From Alteromonas ponticola (GTDB lineage: Bacteria; Pseudomonadota; Gammaproteobacteria; Enterobacterales; Alteromonadaceae), in NCBI RefSeq assembly GCF_012911815.1, contig NZ_JAATNW010000001.1, positions 496,001 to 560,000 on the forward strand: a stretch of 64,000 nt of DNA, written 5' to 3'. A model generated the notes under the pieces. The model saw only the letters and a program-made list of their open reading frames with translations, ran no database searches and was not told the DNA's origin. Positions 37,776 through 47,005 of this stretch are shown in pieces (the stretch's first letter is position 1; each line of letters opens with the position of its first letter). Both the position numbers and the translations under genes were made by a program.

Positions 37776-39461
37776 ATGTTAGTTCATCTTTCAGTCAAAA
37801 ACTTCGCTATTGTCAAGCAGCTCTCAGTGAGTTTTGAACAAGGCATGACGGCAATAACCGGTGAAACCGGTGCTGGTAAGTCCATTGCTATTGATGCACT
37901 GAGCTTGTGTTTAGGTGCACGCGCTGACGCCAACGCGGTCAGAAGTGGCGCTGAGAAAGCTGAAATTGTTGCACATTTTTCACTGACTGATAACCAACCA
38001 GCCATTAATTGGCTGGATGAGCTGGAACTACTTTCTGAAGAGGTCGCTGATGGCTGTTTCATTCGACGAGTCATTTCCCGTGAGGGGCGCTCTAAAGCTT
38101 TTATCAATGGTTCACCGGTTTCTTTACAGCAGTTAAAGCAGCTGGGCCAATATTTTATATCCATTCATGGGCAAAATGCGCACCTGCAGCTGCTTAAAGA
38201 AGATCATCAACGTCATCTGGTGGATAGTTTTGCCAAACACGATGGCTTACTTGTCGCTGTTAAACAGGCTTACCGCGACTGGCAATCAATAACATCAGAA
38301 TTCTCCCGGTTGCAAAGCGAAGCACAGACCCGCATTGATCGTCAGCAACTTTTAGCTTATCAGGTGGCTGAACTCGATGAGTTTGGTCTGGCGGAAGATG
38401 AGTTTGCAGAACTCGAAGTGGAACACAAACGCGTCAGCAATAGTCAGGCGTTACTTGAAGAAGCGCAACATAGTGTTTTCACTCTATATGAAAATGATGA
38501 AGGCAATGCATTAGCAATGATCCAAAGTGCCTTGGACGGTCTGGAACAGCTACAGGAAAACGACGCCAACCTGACGCCAGTTGTCTCCATGCTAAGTGAA
38601 GCATCGATACAAATAGAAGAAGCCGCCAAAGAGTTGCGACGTTATTGCGATAGATTCGATCTGGACCCTGAAGCGATGCAGGAAATTGAAGCCCGTTTTG
38701 CTAAAGCTATGGAGCTATCCAGAAAGCATATGGTTGCACCTGAAGATTTGTATTCTCATCATCAGACCATTTTAACTGAGCTTAATGCGCTTCAGGCCGA
38801 TGAGTCGAAGTTAGAAGGCATGCAGCAGCAGGTTGATGATGCATGGTCACATTATTGCACTCAGGCGACCCAGCTCTCTGAATCACGTCTGGTTGCGGCG
38901 AAAACCCTGGCTTCGCAGGTAGAAAAGCAGATTAAACAAATGAATATGCCACACGCCATCGTGAGTATCGATGTGACTCAACGTGAAGAGGCGCGTCCGA
39001 CGCCCAGTGGCGTAGATGAGATTTCCTTTAAGGTATCCACCAACCCTGGTCAAGGCTTAGAGAAGCTGGAAAAAGTTGTCTCGGGTGGCGAGCTCTCTCG
39101 AATAGGGTTGGCGGTTCAGGTGATTGCGCAGGATAGTCAGGTGACACCTACCATGATTTTTGACGAAGTAGATGCGGGAATAAGTGGCCCTACGGCATCG
39201 ATTGTTGGCAATTTATTACGTCAGCTTGGGCGCAAATCTCAGGTTATGTGCGTTACCCATTTGCCTCAGGTGGCGGCGCAGGCACACAATCAACTATTTG
39301 TAACCAAAGTGAGTACTGAAAATCAGACTGAAACTCGCATTCTTCCGTTAACTAAACAAGATCGCATAGATGAGTTGGCGCGACTGCTGGCAGGCGACAA
39401 AGTTACTGATTCAGCATTAGCCAACGCCCGAGAATTGTTGAAAAGTGTCGAATCGAACTAA
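37776..39461 (+). CDS. recN: DNA repair protein RecN
   Basis: A 561-residue SMC-like ATPase for double-strand break repair. The Walker A motif GETGAGKS is near residue 29, a long coiled coil fills the middle (about 150-380) and the C-terminal part has the ABC signature VSGGELSR and Walker B TMIFDEVDAGISG. It begins MLVHLSVKNFAIVKQL as usual. The two LexA-like boxes just upstream point to strong SOS control. bamE follows by 92 bases. Confidence 0.98.
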   Translation: MLVHLSVKNFAIVKQLSVSFEQGMTAITGETGAGKSIAIDALSLCLGARADANAVRSGAEKAEIVAHFSLTDNQPAINWLDELELLSEEVADGCFIRRVISREGRSKAFINGSPVSLQQLKQLGQYFISIHGQNAHLQLLKEDHQRHLVDSFAKHDGLLVAVKQAYRDWQSITSEFSRLQSEAQTRIDRQQLLAYQVAELDEFGLAEDEFAELEVEHKRVSNSQALLEEAQHSVFTLYENDEGNALAMIQSALDGLEQLQENDANLTPVVSMLSEASIQIEEAAKELRRYCDRFDLDPEAMQEIEARFAKAMELSRKHMVAPEDLYSHHQTILTELNALQADESKLEGMQQQVDDAWSHYCTQATQLSESRLVAAKTLASQVEKQIKQMNMPHAIVSIDVTQREEARPTPSGVDEISFKVSTNPGQGLEKLEKVVSGGELSRIGLAVQVIAQDSQVTPTMIFDEVDAGISGPTASIVGNLLRQLGRKSQVMCVTHLPQVAAQAHNQLFVTKVSTENQTETRILPLTKQDRIDELARLLAGDKVTDSALANARELLKSVESN

Positions 39462-39553
39462 TAAGCAGTTGATTGGTCCTATCGTACGGGGTAGCATGCT
39501 TCCCCGCTAAAATAGAAAATTAACGATAAGGCTAGTCCGCGGATCTGTATATC

Positions 39554-39910
39554 ATGAAGTTGTTGCAATCACTGTTATTAATTACGTTTATAAGCGGCCT
39601 TGCAGGCTGCACAGACTGGATATATCGCATTGATGTTCCTCAGGGGAATTTTCTTGAGGAGAAAGACGTCAAAAAGTTACGTATAGGCATGACTAAGGAA
39701 CAAGTCATTTACGTGTTAGGCCGTCCGGTTGTGAAGGACTCTTTTAACCATGATACGTGGTATTATGTTTACGACATGAAACGCGGAATGAGCAAACGCG
39801 GTGAAGATTTTCAAAAACGGCTCATTATCCAATTTGACGATGATAGAATTGCTAGCGTTGAGGGCGACTTCGAGCTTTCTGAAGAATTTGACACACCATT
39901 AGACGAATAA
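39554..39910 (+). CDS. bamE: Outer membrane assembly lipoprotein BamE
   Basis: A 118-residue lipoprotein of the BAM complex, which inserts beta-barrel proteins into the outer membrane. The lipobox is LAGC with Cys19, and the SmpA/OmlA domain has the conserved LRIGMTKEQVIYVLGRP segment and the later WYYVYD strand. It follows recN as in many gammaproteobacteria and is closed by a strong hairpin. Confidence 0.96.
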   Translation: MKLLQSLLLITFISGLAGCTDWIYRIDVPQGNFLEEKDVKKLRIGMTKEQVIYVLGRPVVKDSFNHDTWYYVYDMKRGMSKRGEDFQKRLIIQFDDDRIASVEGDFELSEEFDTPLDE

Positions 39911-39923
39911 TCCTCCATTTTTG

Positions 39924-39954
39924 GCCTGAAATGCCAAGTTTTGGCATTTCAGGC
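39924..39954 (+). terminator. Terminator of bamE
   Basis: A perfect 14-bp stem GCCTGAAATGCCAA (39924-39937) / TTGGCATTTCAGGC (39941-39954) with a 3-base loop begins 13 bases after the stop; a T-rich stretch follows. Confidence 0.85.
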
Positions 39955-40082
39955 TACTTTCAGCTTTTCTATCTTTTCAGCAAATCCTAACATTTTGATT
40001 TTAAAGTGATTAATTTTTGGCATACGGTCTGCTAAAGTTTGATACAAATTCAAACTTATAAAGTGAACATCCAGGACGTTTT

Positions 40083-40745
40083 ATGCACCTAAAATTACTA
40101 TCTACTCTCTTCGTTGCAGCCTCGTTGAGTGGTTGTATTGTTCATGTGGGCGGCGACTATCGTGATAAACCAGGCAGTTCAGTTAGTACAGTACTCGGCG
40201 GCATTGATATTGATGAAGGGCACTCAGTAGGCGACCTTTCCACAGTTAATGGTGGTATCGAGTTGGCAAGTAATGTTATCGCCAGGGATGTCGATACCGT
40301 TAACGGGGGTATTGAGATGGGCGATAATGTCACTATAGAAGATGCCAGTGTGGTAAATGGTGATATTGAAGCAGGCACTAATCTCCATGTTAATGGTGAT
40401 GTGACCACCGTAAACGGTGACGTGAACTTTGAGTCAGGTGCAAACATTAAAGGTAATATAGAAACGGTAAATGGCGATATTCAATTGACTGGCGCGACCG
40501 TTGGCAGGGATATTACCACCCACAACGGCGATATTGAGCTTGCTGATGCAACGGTGGTAAAAGGTAACATCATATGGGAAAAGCGTGATGATGATAGCTG
40601 GTTGCGAAACGACAATATCCCCAGGTTGAGAATCAGTGCAGACAGCGTTGTTGAAGGTGAAATCATGCTCTACCGCGAAGTTGAGTTAATTTTAGAAAAC
40701 GCCTCGCTGAACGATAAAGTCCGTCGTCTTTACTCCGACGAATAG
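40083..40745 (+). CDS. Lipoprotein with a TVNG repeat beta-helix
   Basis: A 220-residue lipoprotein (lipobox LSGC, Cys18). Residues about 36-160 consist of seven consecutive repeats of 18-19 residues, most starting TVNGG or TVNGD followed by I and an acidic or polar residue. The pattern implies a right-handed parallel beta-helix with the NG turn stacked in register. A short charged segment and a helical C-terminus follow. It resembles bactofilin-like or polymer-forming proteins in general shape; no specific family is certain. AGGAC precedes the ATG. It stands alone between two strong terminators. Function unknown. Confidence 0.75.
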   Translation: MHLKLLSTLFVAASLSGCIVHVGGDYRDKPGSSVSTVLGGIDIDEGHSVGDLSTVNGGIELASNVIARDVDTVNGGIEMGDNVTIEDASVVNGDIEAGTNLHVNGDVTTVNGDVNFESGANIKGNIETVNGDIQLTGATVGRDITTHNGDIELADATVVKGNIIWEKRDDDSWLRNDNIPRLRISADSVVEGEIMLYREVELILENASLNDKVRRLYSDE

Positions 40746-40764
40746 CCCGACCAAAACTTGTAAT

Positions 40765-40795
40765 ATACAAATGCCCTGACTCAGGGCATTTGTAT
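40765..40795. terminator. Bidirectional terminator
   Basis: A perfect 14-bp stem ATACAAATGCCCTG (40765-40778) / CAGGGCATTTGTAT (40782-40795) with a 3-base loop sits between convergent genes (repeat lipoprotein and DUF445 protein). Confidence 0.88.
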
Positions 40796-40812
40796 TTGAT
40801 TTACCACAACGT

Positions 40813-42111
40813 CTAATAAAACTGCTCAATTCCCACTTCGATAAGAAAAAGCAATGCACCAATAATGCCTCCCACGAGGGTGCCATTAATCCGCACTTTC
40901 TGTAAGTCGCGCCCTATATTTAACTCCACCTGATAGGCCATATCACGCTCATCCCAACTTTCAATGGTGCGCTGAATGTGATCGGTGAGAAAGTCGGCTA
41001 ACTCAGGTGCCATATATCGCCCCGCCTCAGCAATATGGCGGTTTATCGAAGCAGCGAGTTTTGCATCACTGTTTATCGCCTTACCTAAGTTGGCAAGTGC
41101 CCGGGTGAGATGGGTTCGAAAATGACCATCATCCTCGCTTAAGTCCTGTTTAATACGCCCATTAAGCTCCACCCAGATTTTTGTCAGATATTTGTGCAGC
41201 GATGGGTTCTCGAGTAATTGGACGCGCAATTCATCCAGTTTTTGCGCCAGTTCAGGCTCCTGACTAACGCGCTTAATGTAATCATGAAGATATTCATCAA
41301 AGGCAATCCGTACCGGATGCTGTTGATCTTCATTGATATCTATAATCATGCTGGCAATTGCCTTGACCGCAATGTTGGCGCCTTTTTCACTTAGCCAGGT
41401 TGAGGGCAGAAATTTTTCTAATCGACGATGCTCGGTGCGCATCCAGTCATGCAGCTTCAAGGCAATCATCGCTTGCGTTTCTGGGTGCTCACAGACTTTA
41501 GCGATGCGGCTAATAATCTGGTTTAAAATTTCCTGATGGCGATTATTGCGAGTAAGTACACTGAGGGTGCCGCCGGCAAGCGGTCCCAGATTTATGCGAT
41601 AAATTGCACGTTTAAATCCCGCGATGAGAAATGCCTGAATAGGTTTATCGTCGATCACGTTTAACGCACCCGCAGCCATATCACTTACATAGCGACTGAC
41701 TTTTGCGGCATTGGCTTCAACCATCAACCAACGTGCAGCCCCCTGGGCCGGCTGGCTTTCGGCAATAAGGGTTTCAATTGCCTGAGGGTTGAAGAATTTC
41801 TCTTTTACGAAGCCAGACAGGTTTTCTGCTATCACGGCTTTGTTGTTGGCCACTATATTGGTGTGTGGAATAGGCCAACGGGAAGGAATCGGCTTAAATA
41901 ATGCGGTTACCGCAAACCAGTCGGCAAGCCCCCCTACCAGCGCTGCTTCGCTCGACATTTTAATCAAACCAATTAAAAAGCCAAACTCCACTGCCAGGGG
42001 TGACTGTTTTAATACACTGGTTAAAAGAAACAAACTGGCCGCAGCAATTAACCAGCCCAAAGCTCTGCGCTTAGAGTGCTTTAACGCGTTTTCTCTGACT
42101 GACTGGTCCAA
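40813..42111 (-). CDS. DUF445 family membrane protein (YjiN-like)
   Basis: A 432-residue inner-membrane protein with hydrophobic segments near the N-terminus (about 18-33 and 38-75, containing GGLADWFAVTALF typical of DUF445) and at the C-terminus (about 410-430), and a long soluble helical middle. Its role is not established. A good ribosome binding site (GAGGA, 6 bases from ATG) fixes the start. It is a single gene, divergent from no close neighbour; the aldo-keto reductase lies 62 bases upstream on the same strand. Confidence 0.9.
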   Translation of the reverse strand: MDQSVRENALKHSKRRALGWLIAAASLFLLTSVLKQSPLAVEFGFLIGLIKMSSEAALVGGLADWFAVTALFKPIPSRWPIPHTNIVANNKAVIAENLSGFVKEKFFNPQAIETLIAESQPAQGAARWLMVEANAAKVSRYVSDMAAGALNVIDDKPIQAFLIAGFKRAIYRINLGPLAGGTLSVLTRNNRHQEILNQIISRIAKVCEHPETQAMIALKLHDWMRTEHRRLEKFLPSTWLSEKGANIAVKAIASMIIDINEDQQHPVRIAFDEYLHDYIKRVSQEPELAQKLDELRVQLLENPSLHKYLTKIWVELNGRIKQDLSEDDGHFRTHLTRALANLGKAINSDAKLAASINRHIAEAGRYMAPELADFLTDHIQRTIESWDERDMAYQVELNIGRDLQKVRINGTLVGGIIGALLFLIEVGIEQFY

Positions 42112-42173
42112 TTTGCGTTCCTCATTACATCAATACGACCTGGGAGCATTACTGCAAATGTCTGGTATAAATC

Positions 42174-42977
42174 TCAGTCCCAGTCAGGTGCAAAGTCAGG
42201 GTCAACAATGCGCTCACCGTTATCCAGCTCGTTAATTCGACTGATATCCCGTTCATCCAGTTGAACCTTTTGTGCATCGAAATTACTCTGCAAATGTTTC
42301 CTGCTGGTTGAAGAGGGAATTGCGTAGATGCCCTTACTCTCTAACCAAGCCAGCGTCACTTGCGCCGGGCTGGCAGCATACTTCTCAGCTATCGCCAACA
42401 GCGTATCATCTTTCATCACCTTACCAACCGCCAGTGGCATGTAAGCAGTTACATTCATATTGTGTTCTTCACAGGCTGCAACCACCTGTCTATTTTGCAT
42501 GTAAGGGTGACACTCGATCTGATTCGTGTAAATGGTGTTTTTACCAAGAATCGAAACAGCCTGCTGCATCTGACTCAGGGTAAAATTTGAAACCCCAATA
42601 TGGCGACACAAGCCTTGCTCCTTCGCTTCTGCCAGACAATTCAGGTATTCATCCATAGCAATATCATTGTTGGGATACGGCCAATGGATTAGCAGTAAAT
42701 CAACATAGTCGGTTTTAAGTTTGGACAGGCTGGTGTGCACACTTGGAATAAAGTGATCTCTACCCAGTTTTTCATACCATACCTTGGTCGTCACAAATAA
42801 CTCTTCCCGGTCAATTCCATTGGTTTGTATTGCATCTCCTACCTCTTCTTCGTTGCCATATATCTGGGCAGTATCAATGTGTCGGTAGCCGATATCTAAC
42901 GAATCCATCACTGACTGTCTGGCGACTTTACCTTCGAGGCGAAATGTTCCCACTCCAAGTTGTGGCATTTTTTCCAT
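42174..42977 (-). CDS. dkgB: Aldo/keto reductase, DkgB-like
   Basis: A 267-residue NADPH-dependent reductase of the size of DkgB (2,5-diketo-gluconate/methylglyoxal reductase). Conserved are DIGYRHIDTAQIYGNE with the catalytic Asp and Tyr, the lysine in TKVWYEKLG, and the histidine in LIHWPYP; GVSNF and IPSSTSRKHL bind substrate and cofactor. AGGAG lies 7 bases before the ATG. It detoxifies aldehydes or reduces keto sugars; the true substrate is unknown. Confidence 0.9.
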   Translation of the reverse strand: MEKMPQLGVGTFRLEGKVARQSVMDSLDIGYRHIDTAQIYGNEEEVGDAIQTNGIDREELFVTTKVWYEKLGRDHFIPSVHTSLSKLKTDYVDLLLIHWPYPNNDIAMDEYLNCLAEAKEQGLCRHIGVSNFTLSQMQQAVSILGKNTIYTNQIECHPYMQNRQVVAACEEHNMNVTAYMPLAVGKVMKDDTLLAIAEKYAASPAQVTLAWLESKGIYAIPSSTSRKHLQSNFDAQKVQLDERDISRINELDNGERIVDPDFAPDWD

Positions 42978-43100
42978 GTAGAACTCCTAGGTCATCGTTG
43001 AATGTTACGCTATGATTAAATTTTAAAACTATAAAAGACATTATGCCTACGTCGAGGTAGTCTCTTGAGATCCACGCTATTTATGAGTCTCGTTGTGAAG

Positions 43101-43112
43101 GAGCGGCCGCTC
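43101..43112. other. 12-bp perfect palindrome before a start codon
   Basis: GAGCGGCCGCTC is a perfect GC-rich palindrome that overlaps the only ribosome-binding-like sequence (GAAGGAG, 43097-43103) of the solute-binding gene whose ATG is at 43118. It could mask that site or bind a protein, or it may be chance. Confidence 0.4.
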
Positions 43113-43117
43113 GCCTT

Positions 43118-43891
43118 ATGAATGTATTTAAGTACCAGGTAGCTTCGTTGCTCGCTTTGTTTATTGTTTCTACTCACATTGTCGCTGAGCCCGAACGTAT
43201 ATACCGTGTTGGGGTTGAAGATGTGCCTTATTATCCATTACAAGACTTCAGAGCGCCTGAAAATAAAGGCGTACTTGCCAGTATCTTGCGCTTATTTGAA
43301 GAAAAACAAGGCATTAGTATCGAGTTTATTCCGTTGCCTATCCACCGATTTTCATCCTGGTACGATGATGGAGGCATTGATTTTCGCATTCCAGACAATC
43401 CGACGTGGACGGACAAGCTACACCCTGAATTAAAATTTAGTAGTCCTGTACTGCAGCTTTGCAATTCCACTATCGTGCTGGCAAAGAACGCCGATAAACC
43501 GCCGTCAGAAATAAAAAGTATTGGTACCTTGTTTGGCTTTACCCCCTCTAATCACTGGCGTTCACGGATTGAAAGGGGTGAGATGGAGCTGATCACTGAC
43601 AGCTCTACCAAAGTGCTGACCCGCATGTTGCTAAACGAGATGGTGGATGGCCTGGATTTAGATTACAGCGCAATAAGACATGAGGTAAGAGAGCTCGGGC
43701 ACGATGTAGAGACAGTTGACGTGTATCGTAGTGTCAGTCAGGCGTTAGTCAGTTATCAGATGTCTACTCTCCATCACGAAGGTATTCTTAATCAGTTTAA
43801 TGATTTTTTGCAGAACCATCGTGATGAAATAATCACTATTAAAAAGAACTTTGATGTCCTGAGTAATAGTGACTGTAAGTATGAGCTATGA
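43118..43891 (+). CDS. Periplasmic solute-binding-like protein
   Basis: A 257-residue exported protein (signal peptide ending near VAE, residue 23) with a type 2 periplasmic binding fold: RIYRVGVEDVPYYPLQDF at the start of the first lobe, then GVLASILRLFEEKQGISIEFIPLP. It lacks any ABC permease or kinase partner nearby, as is common for such single SBP_bac_3-like proteins in Alteromonas. It may bind an amino acid or another small ligand, but this cannot be settled here. The ribosome binding site is about 14 bases from the ATG and overlaps a palindrome. Confidence 0.75.
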   Translation: MNVFKYQVASLLALFIVSTHIVAEPERIYRVGVEDVPYYPLQDFRAPENKGVLASILRLFEEKQGISIEFIPLPIHRFSSWYDDGGIDFRIPDNPTWTDKLHPELKFSSPVLQLCNSTIVLAKNADKPPSEIKSIGTLFGFTPSNHWRSRIERGEMELITDSSTKVLTRMLLNEMVDGLDLDYSAIRHEVRELGHDVETVDVYRSVSQALVSYQMSTLHHEGILNQFNDFLQNHRDEIITIKKNFDVLSNSDCKYEL

Positions 43892-43935
43892 TAGAGCAGA
43901 CCTGGCCCGAGAGCGAAAATGAAAAGTAAAAGGAA

Positions 43936-44526
43936 TTAACTGATCAACCACCCTTTCGCTTCAGCCACATCAATTTGCTCGCACACATAGTCCCATAATT
44001 TAGGTGCCAGACCGTCTAAATATTGATTCCTCGCGAGCACTTGCGATTTTTTTACCTTGTGTCTTGCCCAACTTCCACCACTGTTTTGCACGTTTTGGAT
44101 TAACGGTAATATACGATCTATCGCTTTGGCAAAACGACCATCAGCCGATTCGGCCTTCTCAAATTCCAGCCATAAGGCCAACATGGATTGCGATTGAGCT
44201 TCAGGTAACAAGCCGAAGATGCGGTGGGCGGCCTGCAATTCTTTTTCTTCCTGTGCGTTCAAATCGTCGATTGCTGCAAAAGCAAAGGTGTCACCGGCAT
44301 CAATTTCGACCACATCATGAATGAGCAGCATTTGAATCACTCGGCTGATATCAATATCCTCTTCAGCATACTCTTGCAGCGTGACAGCAGTTAAAGCAAT
44401 ATGCCAGCTGTGTTCAGCGCTGTTTTCCTGACGATTGTTATCTGATTTGATCAACGCCTGTCGACGAACGCTTTTAAGACGATCGAGTTCGCGAATAAAT
44501 GCAAGTTGTGCATTGAGTTGTGTCAA
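43936..44526 (-). CDS. HD-domain phosphohydrolase
   Basis: A 196-residue cytoplasmic protein with the HD metal motif: ENSAEHSWH near residue 38 and IHDVVEIDAGD near 72, followed by the conserved Asp in AKAIDRILP. It belongs to the group of small HD hydrolases related to YfbR-type 5'-nucleotidases; the substrate is unknown. No ATG is available. I choose TTG at 44526, six bases after AAGGA; a TTG at 44532 directly abuts that site. It follows rluB by about 50 bases and could be the last gene of that operon. Confidence 0.82.
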   Translation of the reverse strand: MTQLNAQLAFIRELDRLKSVRRQALIKSDNNRQENSAEHSWHIALTAVTLQEYAEEDIDISRVIQMLLIHDVVEIDAGDTFAFAAIDDLNAQEEKELQAAHRIFGLLPEAQSQSMLALWLEFEKAESADGRFAKAIDRILPLIQNVQNSGGSWARHKVKKSQVLARNQYLDGLAPKLWDYVCEQIDVAEAKGWLIS

Positions 44527-44580
44527 AGCCAATCCTTATAGAAAAATGAATGAGCGCGTGAACTCAGGCCACGCTTAGAA

Positions 44581-45507
44581 CTAACGTGATTTTCTTCTTT
44601 TTTTATCGTTTTTACGCGGTGCCACTGCCGGTTCAAATGAATGGGTGCTTTGCTTGTTTTTGCCTTCAGCATTGCGCGTACGATGTTTTTTTACCGAGCG
44701 GCGCATACGGCTAAGACGAGCATGATCAAGTTTATTCTGGCGGGCATCCACCAGACTGTCCGTTTCATTTGGCAACTGAACCAGTTTGCGTAATGAGTTG
44801 ACTTCCTCAAGCGGCAATTCGACCCATGCGCCCTGAGGCAAGCGTTTTTGCAATTCTATGGTGCCGTACTTGACCCGAATAAGCCGACTTACCTGTGCAC
44901 CCTGTGACTCCCAAAGCCGTCTTACTTCGCGGTTTTTGCCTTCTGACAAAGTGACGTTATACCAGTGATTCATGCTGTCTTCGTCAGACGGACGCGCTTT
45001 AATGCTGGTAAATTTAGCTTCGCCATCCTCCAGCTGAACCCCTTTTTGCAGTGTATTTAAAGTCTGTTGACTGACCTCTCCGAATACCCTAACTGCGTAT
45101 TCTCTTTCGACTTCACATTTGGGATGCATCAAACGGTTGGCAAGCTCTCCATCATTGGTAAACAAAAGCAACCCACTGGTGTTAATATCCAGGCGTCCCA
45201 CCGCAATCCAGCGTCCCAGGCGGATGGTGGGTAATCGTTCAAACACCGTAGTGCGTCCTTCTTCGTCATGCCGAGTACAGATTTCACCTTCGGGTTTGTT
45301 ATACATCAGCACCCGGCACACTGGTTTCTCAGTCTGCCGTGAAAGCAAATGCCCGTCCACACGAATCTGTGCCGCAGGCTCTACGCGATCACCCAGTGTC
45401 GCCACTTTGCCATCAACTGACACGCGACCTTCGTCGATCCAGCGCTCCATCTCACGACGGGACCCTAAACCTTGATTTGCCAGAACTTTTTGTAATTTTT
45501 CGCTCAT
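44581..45507 (-). CDS. rluB: 23S rRNA pseudouridine(2605) synthase
   Basis: A 308-residue enzyme with an N-terminal S4 RNA-binding domain (residues 1-60; [21 protein letters not shown]) and a RsuA/RluB catalytic domain. The catalytic aspartate is in [18 protein letters not shown] basic low-complexity tail (about 255-308, many Lys and Arg) may bind RNA. It modifies U2605 of 23S rRNA. It lies 15 bases after scpB. Confidence 0.94.
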   Translation of the reverse strand: MSEKLQKVLANQGLGSRREMERWIDEGRVSVDGKVATLGDRVEPAAQIRVDGHLLSRQTEKPVCRVLMYNKPEGEICTRHDEEGRTTVFERLPTIRLGRWIAVGRLDINTSGLLLFTNDGELANRLMHPKCEVEREYAVRVFGEVSQQTLNTLQKGVQLEDGEAKFTSIKARPSDEDSMNHWYNVTLSEGKNREVRRLWESQGAQVSRLIRVKYGTIELQKRLPQGAWVELPLEEVNSLRKLVQLPNETDSLVDARQNKLDHARLSRMRRSVKKHRTRNAEGKNKQSTHSFEPAVAPRKNDKKRRKSR

Positions 45508-45522
45508 TGGTGCTTTGGCTCT

Positions 45523-46146
45523 TTACTCTGATATAGTGGCTAATGAAGCATGTTCTTGATTAGCCGACTCTGTTAATACGTGGTTCGTTTTGGCCTGATC
45601 ATTTTGTTGTGCCAGGGCATCAAATGCATCGGCCGAAGGTAATTCCGCTAACGAACCTAATGAAAAATAATCTAAAAATGCAGTGGTGGTAGCGTATAAA
45701 GCCGGTCGACCCGGTACTTCCTTGTGCCCAACACTGCGCACCCAACCGCGCTCTGCCAATGTTTTCATAATATTACTGCTGACAGCTACGCCGCGAATCT
45801 GTTCAATTTCACCCCGGGTGATGGGTTGCCGATAGGCGATCAAAGCAAGCGTTTCCATCATTGCGCGGGAATACTTGGGCGCATTCTCCTGCCACAATAA
45901 GCTAAGAAACGGACTGAGACTGTCTAATGACTGAAACCGGTACCCTCCAGCCACTTTAATCAATTGGATACCTCGAGGCCGATAGTCTAACTGAAGTTCT
46001 TTGAGCACTTTTTTAAGCGCCCGATCACTCACTGTAAAATCTGCTAGCACCGTATCCCGTAAAAGCTTTTCAGAAACCGATTTCTGAGCAACAAAAATTG
46101 TCGCCTCAACTAGCTGTTTCAGTTGTTGATGATTAATCTTTTTCAT
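45523..46146 (-). CDS. scpB: Segregation and condensation protein B
   Basis: A 207-residue partner of ScpA with two winged-helix domains. The conserved core is METLALIAYRQPITRGEIEQIRGV near residues 95-118. ScpB binds ScpA and SMC in chromosome condensation. Its start lies 14 bases inside the end of scpA, so the two are translationally coupled. No smc gene is in the window. Confidence 0.96.
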   Translation of the reverse strand: MKKINHQQLKQLVEATIFVAQKSVSEKLLRDTVLADFTVSDRALKKVLKELQLDYRPRGIQLIKVAGGYRFQSLDSLSPFLSLLWQENAPKYSRAMMETLALIAYRQPITRGEIEQIRGVAVSSNIMKTLAERGWVRSVGHKEVPGRPALYATTTAFLDYFSLGSLAELPSADAFDALAQQNDQAKTNHVLTESANQEHASLATISE

Positions 46147-47005
46147 GGCTGCCTAATTTAACATGAATTTTGTTATAAGGCCCTGCCTGTATACAAATTA
46201 TCAGCTGCTCTTTTACCAATTCTAAAATTGCCAGAAATGAAACGACAACGCCCGGCTTGCCTTCGTTTATCGTGAATAAGCGTTCCATTGGGGTAAATTC
46301 ATGTTCGCTTAAGGTGGCCAGGATCGCCGACATGCGCTCTCGCGTACTGAGTGATTCACGCTCGATAGTGTGATGCTCAAACGCGGCAGCTCGCTTCATT
46401 GCATGACTAAATGCCAATACTACCTCTTGTAAGCTGACACTGGGGGAAATTTTAATCGGCTGTACCGCTTCATCCAGTATCACCTCACATAAAAATACGT
46501 CTCTTTCCAAACGGGGTTGCTCGTCCAGTTCCTGAGCCGCTTTTTTCAATACCTCGTACTCTTTTAAGCGACGAATTAATTCCGCACGTGGATCATCTTC
46601 GTCGTCGCTATCATCAGGTCTTCGCGGTAACAACAGCCGCGATTTGATTTCTGCCAGAATAGCCGCCATCAGAAGATATTCTGCCGCCAGCTCAAGTTTA
46701 ACTGACTTCATCACCTCGACGTATTCCATGTACTGACTGGTTATCTGTGCAACGGGTAACGTGGTGATATCAAATTTTTGTTTGCGAATGAGGTACAGCA
46801 ACAAGTCTAATGGCCCTTCAAACGCTTCCAGAATGACCTCTAGTGCATCTGGCGGAATGTACAGGTCCTGCGGTTTTTCTATTAACGCTTCACCATTGAT
46901 GAACGCCAGTGGCAACGGTTGTTGCACCGGCTCAGCAAGAGAGGGGGATTGCGCCTCAGTTGGCGTCACTTCCTGGACATCATCGTCCGACGCTCGCGGG
47001 TTCAT
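46133..47005 (-). CDS. scpA: Segregation and condensation protein A
   Basis: A 290-residue kleisin that joins the heads of the SMC dimer. An N-terminal acidic and proline-rich segment precedes the conserved FEGPLDLLLYLIRKQKFDI and ITSQYMEYVEVM block (about 64-110), with the C-terminal winged helix for SMC binding after residue 225. Its ATG overlaps the yciO stop (ATGA). Confidence 0.96.
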   Translation of the reverse strand: MNPRASDDDVQEVTPTEAQSPSLAEPVQQPLPLAFINGEALIEKPQDLYIPPDALEVILEAFEGPLDLLLYLIRKQKFDITTLPVAQITSQYMEYVEVMKSVKLELAAEYLLMAAILAEIKSRLLLPRRPDDSDDEDDPRAELIRRLKEYEVLKKAAQELDEQPRLERDVFLCEVILDEAVQPIKISPSVSLQEVVLAFSHAMKRAAAFEHHTIERESLSTRERMSAILATLSEHEFTPMERLFTINEGKPGVVVSFLAILELVKEQLIICIQAGPYNKIHVKLGSHEKD

